The notes beneath the pieces were generated by a model. The model was not told where the DNA came from and made no database searches. It was given only the letters and a program-made list of their open reading frames with translations. The position numbers and the translations under genes are program-made. A DNA stretch of 64,000 bases. Source: Variovorax paradoxus. GTDB lineage: Bacteria > Pseudomonadota > Gammaproteobacteria > Burkholderiales > Burkholderiaceae_C. Positions 1 through 7,449 of the stretch are shown piece by piece; the first letter of the stretch is position 1; each line of letters starts with the position of its first letter. The stretch spans positions 1,503,001 through 1,567,000 of the forward strand of contig NZ_CP091716.1 of the NCBI RefSeq assembly GCF_022009635.1, given 5' to 3'.

Positions 1-398
1 CTCAGCTCCAGCCCCGGGTTGGCGGCCCTGAACTTCGGCAGCCTCGGCAGCAGCCAGTTGGTGGCAAAGCGCGCGCTCAATGACACGCGCAGGTGCGCCG
101 CGTTGCGCGTGAGCCTGCGCGCGCGGCCGGCGGCGCGGTGCAGGGTGTCGAGTGCGTCGGCGGTGGCCTCGAACATCACGGCGCCGGCGGGCGTGAGCTG
201 GATGCTGCGGCTGGTGCGCGTGAAGAGCACCACGCCCAGCTGGTCTTCCAGTTCCTTGATCTGGTAGCTCACGGCCGCGGGCGTGAGCCCCACCTCGTCG
301 GCCGCGCGCGTGAAGTTCAGGTGCCGCGCGGCGGCCTCGAAGGTGCGCAGGGCGCGCGTGCCGGGGAGCATGCGGTTGGTGGTGTTGTTGTTCGTCAT
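1..398 (-). CDS. LysR-family transcriptional regulator, GcvA type (3' end outside window)
   Basis: Reading the minus strand from an ATG at 398 gives about 132 residues before the window edge. It begins MTNNNTTNRMLPGTRALR and continues with a classical LysR winged helix-turn-helix (around residues 10-70, including FTRAADEVGLTPAAVSYQIK), then the linker helix and the start of the effector domain. The motif AVSYQIKELEDQLG and the R-A-L-R-T-F-E-A-A-A-R-H lead are typical of GcvA-like LysR proteins. It is divergent from the MFS exporter at 529, with a 130-bp intergenic gap, so it probably controls that gene. The effector cannot be judged because the ligand domain is cut off. Confidence 0.85.
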   Translation of the reverse strand, partial: MTNNNTTNRMLPGTRALRTFEAAARHLNFTRAADEVGLTPAAVSYQIKELEDQLGVVLFTRTSRSIQLTPAGAVMFEATADALDTLHRAAGRARRLTRNAAHLRVSLSARFATNWLLPRLPKFRAANPGLEL

Positions 399-528
399 TG
401 GCGTCGTGGATGCCATCGATCTTCAAGTTCCATTTGATGGTTCGTTGAGAACTACTGGTTTCCCAACGCGAGTGCGGCGCGGGACGATCGAGCCAATCAA
501 GAAACCACGGATCGATTGGAGCAATTGA

Positions 529-1968
529 ATGTCTTCTGCCAGCTTGGACCCCTGCAACCCGCACCGGGGCGGTAATGACGACGAGGGCCCTGCCGCCACG
601 CAGGGCACCGACCCCCTGCACTGGCCCGCGCGCATGTGGATCGCGCTGCTGATCTTCAGCGGCGTGATTCTGCTCGATGGGCTCGACATCTCGATGATCG
701 TGGTGGCAATCCCGCAGATACAGCAGGAGTTCGGCATGGGCGCGGCCACGGCGCAGTGGCTGGTCAGCGCGTACATCCTGGCATTCGGCGGCTTTCTGCT
801 GCTGGGTGGGCGATGCGCCGACTTGTTCGGCCGCAGGCGCGTGCTGGTGGCGGGGCTGGCGGTGTTTGCGCTGGTGTCGGTGGGCGGCGCGTTTGCCACC
901 GACGCGGGGCTGCTGATCGTTTCGCGTTTTGTCAAAGGCATGGCCGCGGGCTTCACCGGGCCGGCCGCGATGTCGCTGCTGACCACCACCTTTGCCGAAG
1001 GGCCGGCGCGCAACAAGGCCTTTGGCATCTTCAATCTGTTCGAGGCATCGGGCTACTCGTCGGGCCTGCTCATCGGCGGGCTGTTGGCGGCGCTGGACTG
1101 GCGCTACATCTTCGTGCTGCCGATTCCGGTGGCGGTGCTGCTGTTGCTGGCCGCGCTGCGCTACCTACCGCCCGACGCGCCGCGCGCCGAGCGAACGCGC
1201 CTGGATGTGGGCGGCGCCGTCACGCTGCTGGCCGGCATGCTGCTGCTGGTGTTCACCGTGGTGTCGGCGGAGGAGGCAGGCTGGGCATCGCTGCGCACGG
1301 TGGGCGGGTTCGTGGTGGCGGTGGCGTTGCTGGCGGGCTTCGTGGCCATCGAGCGCAGCGTGAAAGAGCCGCTGGTGCGCCTGGGCATCTTCCGCAACCG
1401 GGGGCTGGTGGCGGCCAACATCAGCGCGGCGCTGCTGTATGGCGGCGCGGCGGGCTTTCAGTTCTTGATTGCGCTGTACCTGCAGAACATCCAGGGATGG
1501 AAGCCGTGGCAGATGGCGCTGGTGCTGCTGCCGGCGGGGCTGATGGTGGTGGTCGTCGGCCCGAAGATCGGCGCGCTGATCAGCCGCTTCGGCGTGAGGC
1601 GCGTTCTGCTGGCCGGGCTGGCGGCCTTCGTGCCCTGCTATCTGCTGATGTTCGGCATCGGGCCCGAGCCCGACCTGTGGGGCGTGCTGCTGCCGGCTTC
1701 GGTGCTGTGGGGCGTGGGGTTTGCGCTGAGCATCTCGGCGCTGATGGTGGCCGGCACGAGCGGCGTGGCCGACGAAGAGCAGGGGCTGGCGGCGGGGCTG
1801 CTGAACAGTTCGCTGCAGGTGGGCGGGGCTTGTGGGTTGGCGGTGCTGACTGCGGCGATCGGGCCTGGGACGGAGTTGGGGATGCTCTACGCGGGGGTGG
1901 GGGTGATGTTGGGGTTTGCTGTGCTGGCGTTGGTGGTGCAGGTGCGTAGTCGCGCGGCTCGCCGGTGA
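529..1968 (+). CDS. MFS drug-efflux transporter, DHA2 (EmrB/QacA) type
   Basis: A 479-residue integral membrane protein with a hydrophilic N-terminus of about 30 residues and then roughly 14 hydrophobic segments, the usual layout of the DHA2 drug:proton antiporters. The conserved motif A loop, GGRCADLFGRRR, lies near residues 93-105 between helices 2 and 3, and D-x-x-M near residue 51 of helix 1 is also typical (LDGLDISMIVVAIPQI). It is divergent from the LysR gene ending at 398. Substrate cannot be predicted from sequence. The start at 529 has a weak ribosome site but is the only one that leaves the first helix intact with a short leader. Confidence 0.85.
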   Translation: MSSASLDPCNPHRGGNDDEGPAATQGTDPLHWPARMWIALLIFSGVILLDGLDISMIVVAIPQIQQEFGMGAATAQWLVSAYILAFGGFLLLGGRCADLFGRRRVLVAGLAVFALVSVGGAFATDAGLLIVSRFVKGMAAGFTGPAAMSLLTTTFAEGPARNKAFGIFNLFEASGYSSGLLIGGLLAALDWRYIFVLPIPVAVLLLLAALRYLPPDAPRAERTRLDVGGAVTLLAGMLLLVFTVVSAEEAGWASLRTVGGFVVAVALLAGFVAIERSVKEPLVRLGIFRNRGLVAANISAALLYGGAAGFQFLIALYLQNIQGWKPWQMALVLLPAGLMVVVVGPKIGALISRFGVRRVLLAGLAAFVPCYLLMFGIGPEPDLWGVLLPASVLWGVGFALSISALMVAGTSGVADEEQGLAAGLLNSSLQVGGACGLAVLTAAIGPGTELGMLYAGVGVMLGFAVLALVVQVRSRAARR

Positions 1969-2007
1969 TGTCGAAGCTCAGTGATCGACCAGGCGCACCA
2001 GCCGTGT

Positions 2008-2358
2008 TCACAGTCCGTAAACCGCGACGATGGCCCAGAAAGTCAGCCAAAGGCCCAGGGCGCCCAGCAGAGTCATCATGGTGAAGAAGGCCACGAAATA
2101 TCCAATGCGACGTGAGAGACCGGACGCAGCTGGAACGCACTTCACATACATGAAGACCGCCCAGAGCAGCAACGCGATCGCCCCAGTCGCCACGACTGCG
2201 CCGGACATTGTCAGGATTCGCTGCTGATCCAAGTAGCGCAGACCAAGGCTGAGCAAGGGCATCGTCAAGGTCCAGACCAACATGTTCAGCGGTAGCCACC
2301 AGCGAGACATGCCGGAACAAGAGTTGCATGCGAGGGCAATGAATTGGCGGGCTTTCAT
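2008..2358 (-). CDS. Small three-helix membrane protein, last gene of the PAAR operon
   Basis: A 116-residue protein, MKARQFIALACN onwards, with three hydrophobic stretches (about residues 22-42, 52-72 and 88-113). The ATG at 2358-2356 overlaps the TGA of the upstream gene (2357-2355) in the ATGA arrangement used elsewhere in this operon, which is why this start is preferred over an in-frame ATG at 2409. I do not recognise a family. Its position as the last gene of a presumed effector-immunity operon suggests an inner-membrane partner, but nothing in the sequence shows function. Confidence 0.65.
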   Translation of the reverse strand: MKARQFIALACNSCSGMSRWWLPLNMLVWTLTMPLLSLGLRYLDQQRILTMSGAVVATGAIALLLWAVFMYVKCVPAASGLSRRIGYFVAFFTMMTLLGALGLWLTFWAIVAVYGL

Positions 2359-2843
2359 TGCGCTGGAGCCTTCGGTTCGGAGGGAGTGGGGCTCGACCCA
2401 CAGGAGCATTCATGAGGGCAGGCAGGAAGAAACTCGAGTTGCACGGCCCTAACGCCCTGGCTTTTTTCCAACTGCCTGAGGTACGCGGACGCGGGCTTTT
2501 TCACATAGCCCTGGGCCGGCAGATAAATCTTCGCTCCATCGAAGCGCAGGTCTTCCCGAAGAACCCGCGCAACGTTGCGCGCCCGTTCCATCGTCAGGCT
2601 TTGGGGAGAGTGCTCGCCAGGTTCGGCGGAGGCACTGATGTCGATGGACTCGTGGTTCGGATATTTCGCGCGCAGGTCGGCCATCCAATCGGCCAGCCTC
2701 GACATTTGTGTCGCGGAGTCGCGGTCGAAGTACACGCCGATCACTTTGGCGGGCCCGCAGGCTAGCACTGCCTGTGGGCTCGACATCGCGACAGACGCCA
2801 GCAGGCCTCCGAGCACAACGTACGGCTTCTGGTTCTTCATCAT
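2355..2843 (-). CDS. Secreted OmpA-like paralogue D (candidate periplasmic immunity protein)
   Basis: A 162-residue protein with an N-terminal signal sequence ending ...AVLAC. The mature part carries a degenerate OmpA C-terminal pattern: a beta strand KVIGVYFDRDSA, a helix SRLADWMADLRAKYP, a strand IDISASAEPGE, and the helix MERARNVARVLREDL. It is about half identical to the 3774-4262 paralogue, sharing YLRQLEKSQGVR-like and PACPHEC segments. The Asp of the OmpA peptidoglycan site (in the GHTD motif) is not kept, although the RA pair is, so classical peptidoglycan binding is doubtful. Two ATGs are adjacent at the start (2843 and 2840). Immunity function is inferred only from the operon. Confidence 0.75.
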   Translation of the reverse strand: MMKNQKPYVVLGGLLASVAMSSPQAVLACGPAKVIGVYFDRDSATQMSRLADWMADLRAKYPNHESIDISASAEPGEHSPQSLTMERARNVARVLREDLRFDGAKIYLPAQGYVKKPASAYLRQLEKSQGVRAVQLEFLPACPHECSCGSSPTPSEPKAPAQ

Positions 2844-2858
2844 GTATTGCAGATCGCG

Positions 2859-3308
2859 TTAAGGCTTCGAGCCAGAAATCGGAACCGGATTGCAATCAGG
2901 CAACTTCAGTCCCTCGACGTCTGGATAGAGCTGGAGCGAAGCGAAGTCATTGCTGTCGCCGAGGCCGTTAACGGGCAACCGATATCCACGAGCGACAGTC
3001 GTGATCGGAAGGTCGGTTTGCAACAACATGCGCAGCGCTCGCGCTGTGTTGGCTGCACGCTTTTTCGCTAGTGCCTTCGTCTTGCTGGTTACGGCACCAG
3101 AAGCGCCGGTTTCCACTGATGCGCCCTTGTACTGTGGAAAGGCTATGTAGGAACGGCTCAGCCATTCGGAGAGTTTGAAGATCTGCGGCCGACTCAGATC
3201 AGCCGAGTCGCGATCAAAGCCAAGCTGAGTTTGCACGATATAGCTGCATGCCGTTGCCTCTCCCGCAGCGAAGGCTGTCGCTAGAGCCCAGATGATTTGC
3301 CAGTTCAT
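2859..3308 (-). CDS. Secreted OmpA-like paralogue C (candidate periplasmic immunity protein)
   Basis: A 149-residue protein with a signal peptide (MNWQIIWALATAFAAGEATAC) and a mature region that keeps the pattern seen in its neighbours: LGFDRDSADLS, a helix with LSEWL, a strand ASVETGASG, and a helix KKRAANTARALRMLL. It is more diverged than the 2355 and 3774 genes but shares the F-D-R-D-S core and the A-C junction at the predicted cleavage site. A single Cys near the C-terminus (LPDCNP) could pair with the first mature Cys. It lies 7 bp downstream of the 3316 gene in the same operon. No enzymatic motif is visible. Confidence 0.7.
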   Translation of the reverse strand: MNWQIIWALATAFAAGEATACSYIVQTQLGFDRDSADLSRPQIFKLSEWLSRSYIAFPQYKGASVETGASGAVTSKTKALAKKRAANTARALRMLLQTDLPITTVARGYRLPVNGLGDSNDFASLQLYPDVEGLKLPDCNPVPISGSKP

Positions 3309-3315
3309 CGGCTTT

Positions 3316-3777
3316 CTACTCCTTGGGTTGTGCTACGAGACCGTCAATCCACTTGCAACATGAGAGCGTCTTGGCGCAGGCGGGTTGAACAGTTGCATTC
3401 AGGACATCCAGGCGCTCTGGGTGCTGTATGTCCTTGCTTTCGAACTCATCGATGTGCCCCTGCACTTCAAGCGAGGCAGTGTTGCTCGAGGCTCTCAACA
3501 GATTGACGATCTCGGCGAGCCGTAGATTCGCCTTCTCCAACGAAACGGGATCGTCCTTGATGGCTCTGGCAAAGATGTCTGCGCGGTAGATGCCGCCGGT
3601 CGCCCTTTTCGGGTTCTGCTGCTCGACAAACCAATTCCTCAGCGGCAGGACCTGCTTCGAGTCGAGATGCATGCTTGCTGCGGTGAACTGCACGTCGTGT
3701 TCGAGGCCGGCAAACGAACATGCGAATGCCCATGCGGGCGTGATGGCCCAAGTGAGGGCTAGGAGCCGGCCCTTCAT
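3316..3777 (-). CDS. Secreted OmpA-like paralogue B (candidate periplasmic immunity protein)
   Basis: A 153-residue protein with a signal sequence (MKGRLLALTWAITPAWAFAC). It is the most diverged of the four paralogues: the strand becomes HDVQFTAASMHL, followed by LRNWF, then a helix KANLRLAEIVNLL and a strand LEVQGHID. The fold order strand-helix-strand-helix-strand of an OmpA-like domain can still be traced. Four cysteines lie near the C-terminus (PAC...LSCCKW and the first mature Cys makes a fifth overall with these). Its ATG (3777-3775) overlaps the TGA of the upstream gene (3776-3774). Confidence 0.65.
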   Translation of the reverse strand: MKGRLLALTWAITPAWAFACSFAGLEHDVQFTAASMHLDSKQVLPLRNWFVEQQNPKRATGGIYRADIFARAIKDDPVSLEKANLRLAEIVNLLRASSNTASLEVQGHIDEFESKDIQHPERLDVLNATVQPACAKTLSCCKWIDGLVAQPKE

Positions 3778-4262
3778 TGCTTGGGAGCCCTCGGTTCGTA
3801 GAGAGGGTCACCCATCTGGCAAGGGCATTCATGCGGGCAAGCCGGTAAAAAACTGAGATCCACTCTGACGCCTTGACTCTTCTCCAGCTGTTTCAGATAC
3901 GCGGAGACAGGCGCTTCGACGTAGCTTCGTTCCGGGAGCTCGATCTTTGCTGGCGCGATCTGCAGATTTTTCTGAAGGACGCGAGCAATATTGTGTGCAC
4001 GATCCAATCCCAGGTGATTGGGAGCTTGCTCGCCGGGCTCGGTGGAAGCACTGACATAGAAGGCTTGATGGTTCGGATACCGGTGGCGAAGATCGATCAC
4101 CCAGTTCGCCAGCCTGGAAACTTGTGATGCGGGAACTACTGAAGAGTCACGCTCGAAATACACCCCTATGACCTTGATCGGGGAGCATGCATCGGAAGAC
4201 GGAGCTGCCAGCATCGCGAGGATTGCGATCAAGGCGGACAGGGTTGGTTTGTTGCTTTTCAT
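3774..4262 (-). CDS. Secreted OmpA-like paralogue A (candidate periplasmic immunity protein)
   Basis: A 162-residue protein, the first gene after the PAAR-M35 gene, with a 4-bp ATGA overlap (ATG 4262-4260, TGA of the upstream gene 4261-4259). It has a signal peptide ending SSDAC, then a degenerate OmpA-like pattern (KVIGVYFERDSS, SRLANWVIDLRHRYP, FYVSASTEPGE, LDRAHNIARVLQKNL) and a Cys-rich tail PACPHECPC. The -3 residue before the Cys is not a good lipobox residue, so it is more likely a soluble periplasmic protein than a lipoprotein. The translational coupling to the peptidase makes it the first choice for a cognate immunity protein; this is inference. Confidence 0.75.
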   Translation of the reverse strand: MKSNKPTLSALIAILAMLAAPSSDACSPIKVIGVYFERDSSVVPASQVSRLANWVIDLRHRYPNHQAFYVSASTEPGEQAPNHLGLDRAHNIARVLQKNLQIAPAKIELPERSYVEAPVSAYLKQLEKSQGVRVDLSFLPACPHECPCQMGDPLYEPRAPKQ

Positions 4263-5260
4263 GCGATTCCAAGGATGTAGGCGGTGATGCTGTCCGCATT
4301 TGCCAGAAGAGCAGCGTGGTTCTCGCTTCTCACATTTCGTTTTGAATCAACTACTCCGTACCAGTTGTCGTTCGCGCTGAAGGTGTCGTCGAAGTGCGTG
4401 ACTTCGTGGATCAAGACGATGAGCCGCGAGGGGCCGTTGGTGGATTCGCCGGTGTCGAAGTTGAACTTGTGATCCCTGTAGCCGCAGAAGGGGAGAGCGA
4501 TTGCGATGGTGTGCGTGGCGATGTCCGATTTGCAGGCTGCGCCATCGGTGCCCAGTGCGCTCCCCATGACGCAGGTCGCCAGCTTTCCACCTTCAATGAA
4601 ACGGACAAAGTTCTTTGGCTCCAGACCCCTGAGAACGCGAACGCATGCGGCCAACCCTTTCTGCAGATATTCACGCGTATCTTGGTCGGCAATGGCGAAC
4701 CATGCCTCCACACGTGCTTGCGCCTTTTTGTCCCAGCGCTCAAGTTCGGGCAGCCGTTTTTTCGTGATGTAGTCGATCGCCATGTCGCGCAGTTTCATTG
4801 CCAGGACGGCGAACTCCTTGTTCGTCATGTTTGGGCAAATGTTCTCGGTTTGTTCGGCCTCGGGTGGATGTGTGACGTTCTCGTCCACCGTTTTCTTGAA
4901 GGCCGCCATCTCGGGACTCGAGATCATGTTCGTTGTCGAAGCCAGCGGGTACACGCCAGTTGCATGCGCGGCGTCATCGTCGCAAACTGCTGATTGCTGC
5001 AGCACTGACAGCAATGGCTGCGGCATCGGGCAGTGACACACCACCACGTCTCCCTCCAGCGCTATCTCCGATATGAACTGCGGGCGCCGTGGTCCTCCTG
5101 TCTTGGCGATGATGCCAACGCTGTTGCATCCCTCGCAATAGGCCCTGCCGCCGATCAATGCGGCGCGATGACCAAAGAAGTCGAACATGGGGCCCTCGTA
5201 TGGCAGTACCCGTCCGCCAGCGGCCGGCGGGTCGCCGACCACAAGAATCTTTCGATCCAT
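4259..5260 (-). CDS. PAAR-domain protein fused to M35 (aspzincin) metallopeptidase, probable T6SS effector
   Basis: A 333-residue protein. Residues 1-85 match a PAAR spike-tip domain (VVGDPPAAGGRVLPYEG near the start and ALEGDVVVCHCP near 67-78). The C-terminal half carries the aspzincin signature: zinc ligands in H285-E286-V287-T288-H289, then D298-x-x-Y301-G302 nine residues after the second His, the spacing of the M35 deuterolysin family, followed by NHAALLANADSITAYI, which matches the family C-terminal helix. PAAR proteins cap the VgrG spike of type VI secretion systems and carry toxin domains. There is no signal peptide, as expected for a T6SS cargo. No other T6SS gene is in the window. 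Base composition is lower in GC than flanking genes. Confidence 0.8.
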   Translation of the reverse strand: MDRKILVVGDPPAAGGRVLPYEGPMFDFFGHRAALIGGRAYCEGCNSVGIIAKTGGPRRPQFISEIALEGDVVVCHCPMPQPLLSVLQQSAVCDDDAAHATGVYPLASTTNMISSPEMAAFKKTVDENVTHPPEAEQTENICPNMTNKEFAVLAMKLRDMAIDYITKKRLPELERWDKKAQARVEAWFAIADQDTREYLQKGLAACVRVLRGLEPKNFVRFIEGGKLATCVMGSALGTDGAACKSDIATHTIAIALPFCGYRDHKFNFDTGESTNGPSRLIVLIHEVTHFDDTFSANDNWYGVVDSKRNVRSENHAALLANADSITAYILGIA

Positions 5261-5338
5261 TCAATACACCCAGAGTTGATGACCCGAGGGGTGTACGTGG
5301 CCGAAAGAGAAAACACTGTTGTCCATTGTCAAACGCCC

Positions 5339-5464
5339 GTTCGTATTTCACGAACCGGCGCGCATTCGTTGCAATGCCCGCTACCCCCTCTCAAAAAAAT
5401 TTCACACCTACTGCATCCAAACCCGCCCCTGGCGTGTAGACCCCTCAGCAGCGAGGAGCTGCTG
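5339..5464. promoter_or_regulatory. Intergenic region with two short perfect palindromes
   Basis: The 231-bp gap between the PAAR operon and the DUF3455 lipoprotein gene holds two perfect inverted repeats: GTTCGT/ACGAAC at 5339-5355 (5-bp loop) and CAGCAGC/GCTGCTG at 5446-5464 (5-bp loop). Between them, GCATCC at 5413-5418 and CGTGTAGA at 5433-5440 could be the -35 and -10 of an ECF-dependent promoter for the lipoprotein, since an ECF factor is encoded just downstream; this is only a guess from position and the non-sigma70 look. Confidence 0.3.
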
Positions 5465-5491
5465 ACCTTCTACAACCCCAGGAGAATTTCC

Positions 5492-6061
5492 ATGCACACC
5501 TCCCGTCCCGCCCGTTCGCTCGCCGTTCTCGGCGCCGTCAGTGCCGCTGCTGCGGTGCTCACCGCCTGCGGCTCGATGTCGATGACCCCCGCCTTCAATC
5601 AGTCCAGCCTGCCGCCCACCATCCAGGTGCCGGCCGGCCACAAGGTCGCGATGGAAACCGTGGGCAAGGGCGACATCACTTATGAATGCCGCGACAAGGC
5701 CAATGCCCCGGGCCAGACCGAGTGGGTGTTCATCGGCCCCGACGCCAAGCTGTGGGACCGCGGCGGCAAGCAGGTCGGCAAGTACTACGGCCCGCCGGCC
5801 ACCTGGGAATCGAACGACGGCTCCAAGCTCACGGCCACGCAGCTGGCGGTCGCGCCCTCGGGCCCGACCAGCCTGCCGTTCCAACTCGTGAAGGCCAACC
5901 CGGCCACGGGCAGCGGCGCGATGACGGGCGTGACGTACATCCAGCGCGTGGCGCTGCAAGGCGGCGTGGCGCCGGCCACCGTGCCTTGCACTTCGGCCAC
6001 CAAGGGCCAGAAGCAGGTGGTGCAGTACCAGGCCGACTACATCTTCTGGAAGGCGTCCTGA
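5492..6061 (+). CDS. DUF3455 domain lipoprotein
   Basis: A 189-residue protein starting at the ATG 5492 with a good ribosome site (AGGAG at 5480-5484). The signal peptide ends in the lipobox LTAC with the acylated Cys at residue 26. The mature part (VPAGHKVAMETVGKGDITYEC ... FIGPDAKLWDRGG ... GKYYGPPATWES) is the DUF3455 family, secreted proteins of unknown function that are often found beside ECF sigma/anti-sigma pairs. Two cysteines in the mature protein could form a disulfide. The sigma factor follows 49 bp downstream on the same strand, so it may be a target or a partner of that system. Confidence 0.85.
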   Translation: MHTSRPARSLAVLGAVSAAAAVLTACGSMSMTPAFNQSSLPPTIQVPAGHKVAMETVGKGDITYECRDKANAPGQTEWVFIGPDAKLWDRGGKQVGKYYGPPATWESNDGSKLTATQLAVAPSGPTSLPFQLVKANPATGSGAMTGVTYIQRVALQGGVAPATVPCTSATKGQKQVVQYQADYIFWKAS

Positions 6062-6110
6062 TCGGGGGGCGATTCGGCGGCGGGGCCGCCGGCTCCACTA
6101 CCATCGGGCC

Positions 6111-6683
6111 GTGCAGAACCCGCCACCCACCTCGCCCTTCGACTACGACGCCGCCCTCATGGCCTGCGCACGCGGCGACCGTCAGGCCCTGCAACAGCTC
6201 TACCAGCGCGAAAGCCGCTACCTGATGGGCGTGGCGCTGCGCATCGTGCGCCAGCGCCAGCAGGCCGAAGACGTGCTGCACGACGCCTTCATCAGCATCT
6301 GGCAGCGCGCGGAAACCTTCAATCCGGCGCGCGGCGAAGGCCGCGGCTGGATCTACAGCGTGGTGCGCAATGCCGCGCTGAACATGGTGCGCAGCGGCGC
6401 GCGCCAGGTCGACGTGAGCGAAGACGCGGCCGAGGCCATCGACGACCAGGCCGCGCTCGCGGCGTATGCCTCCGCCGCCGACCCGTTCGAGCTGCGCGCC
6501 GACCTCGGCAGGCTCGAAGGCTGCCTGGGCGGCCTGGAGCCGGCGCGGCGCGACTGCATCCTCTATGCGTATGTGGAAGGCTGCTCGCATGGCGAGATCG
6601 CCGAGCGGCTGCAGACGCCGCTGGGCACGGTCAAGGCCTGGATCCAGCGCGGCATGCGCGCGCTGCGGGAGTGCATGGCATGA
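6111..6683 (+). CDS. ECF-type RNA polymerase sigma factor
   Basis: A 190-residue sigma70-family protein with only regions 2 and 4. Region 2 spans about residues 30-95 (ALQQLYQRESRYLMGVALRI, QAEDVLHDAFISIWQ, and the promoter-melting GRGWIYSVVRNAALN). Region 4 is at about 125-188 with the helix-turn-helix CSHGEIAERLQTPLGTVKAW. It uses a GTG start at 6111. The stop (6681-6683) overlaps the ATG of the anti-sigma gene, which is the usual translational coupling of an ECF factor with its inhibitor. It resembles the SigK-type group paired with RskA-like anti-sigma factors. Confidence 0.92.
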   Translation: MQNPPPTSPFDYDAALMACARGDRQALQQLYQRESRYLMGVALRIVRQRQQAEDVLHDAFISIWQRAETFNPARGEGRGWIYSVVRNAALNMVRSGARQVDVSEDAAEAIDDQAALAAYASAADPFELRADLGRLEGCLGGLEPARRDCILYAYVEGCSHGEIAERLQTPLGTVKAWIQRGMRALRECMA

Positions 6684-7420
6684 GCGGCGGCGCGGCTTCT
6701 TCCAGTTTCGAAGACATCGACGCGCTGGCCGGCGAGTACGTGCTGGGCACGCTGTCGGCCGATGCACGCGCGGCTGTGGAGGCCCGCATGCGCGACGAGC
6801 CCGCGCTGCGCGATGCGGTGCAGGCATGGGAGGCGCGGCTGCTGCCGCTGGCTTCGCTCGCGGCGCCAGCCGATCCATCGCCCGCGCTGTGGTCGCGCAT
6901 CGAGCGTACGCTGGGCAGTGCTGCTGCTGCCTCACCGAATGCCAGGAAGGCCGAGCCGGCGCGCGCATCGGGCTTCGCGAACTGGTGGAACAACCTGCAG
7001 CTCTGGCGCGGCCTGGCTGCCGGCGGCTTTGCAGCCGCGGCGCTGATGGTGGCGGTGCTCGTCACCCGGCCGCCGCCCACGCCGCAGTACATGGTGGTGC
7101 TGGTCGCTCCGCAGGACAAATCGCCGGGCTGGGTGATCCAGACCACGTCGTCCCGCCAGCTGAGCCTGGTGCCGCTGGGCACGATCGAGGTGCCGCCGCA
7201 GAAGACGCTGCAGTTCTGGACCAAGGCCGATCAGTGGCGCGGCCCGGTGTCGCTGGGGCTGGTCAAGCAGGGCCAGACGCTGCGCATTCCCATCGACAAG
7301 CTGCCGCCGCTGGAGCCGAACCAGCTGTTCGAGCTCACGCTGGAGCCCGAGAACGGCTCGCCCATCGACCGGCCGACCGGGCCGATCCAGTTCATCGGCC
7401 GCGCGGTCAAGGTGCTGTAG
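6680..7420 (+). CDS. Anti-sigma factor, RskA/anti-sigma-K type
   Basis: A 246-residue membrane protein. The ATG at 6680 overlaps the sigma factor stop in an ATGA junction. The N-terminal cytoplasmic part (EDIDALAGEYVLGTLSADAR) matches the anti-sigma-binding helices of the RskA family; it has no zinc-binding HxxxCxxC motif. One membrane segment lies at about residues 112-129, and the periplasmic C-terminal part (from YMVVLVAPQDKSPGWVIQ) is the RskA domain. The expected role is to hold the sigma factor at the membrane until a periplasmic signal triggers release. Confidence 0.88.
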   Translation: MSGGAASSSFEDIDALAGEYVLGTLSADARAAVEARMRDEPALRDAVQAWEARLLPLASLAAPADPSPALWSRIERTLGSAAAASPNARKAEPARASGFANWWNNLQLWRGLAAGGFAAAALMVAVLVTRPPPTPQYMVVLVAPQDKSPGWVIQTTSSRQLSLVPLGTIEVPPQKTLQFWTKADQWRGPVSLGLVKQGQTLRIPIDKLPPLEPNQLFELTLEPENGSPIDRPTGPIQFIGRAVKVL

Positions 7421-7449
7421 CGGCCCAGGGCTGACGCTCCTGCTCGCTG

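Noticed and set aside
2355..4262. Lipoprotein lipobox in the four small secreted proteins
   Set aside because: Cys follows Ala at the cleavage site, but positions -3 and -2 (S-D, A-F, A-T, V-L) are not consistent with a lipobox across the set.
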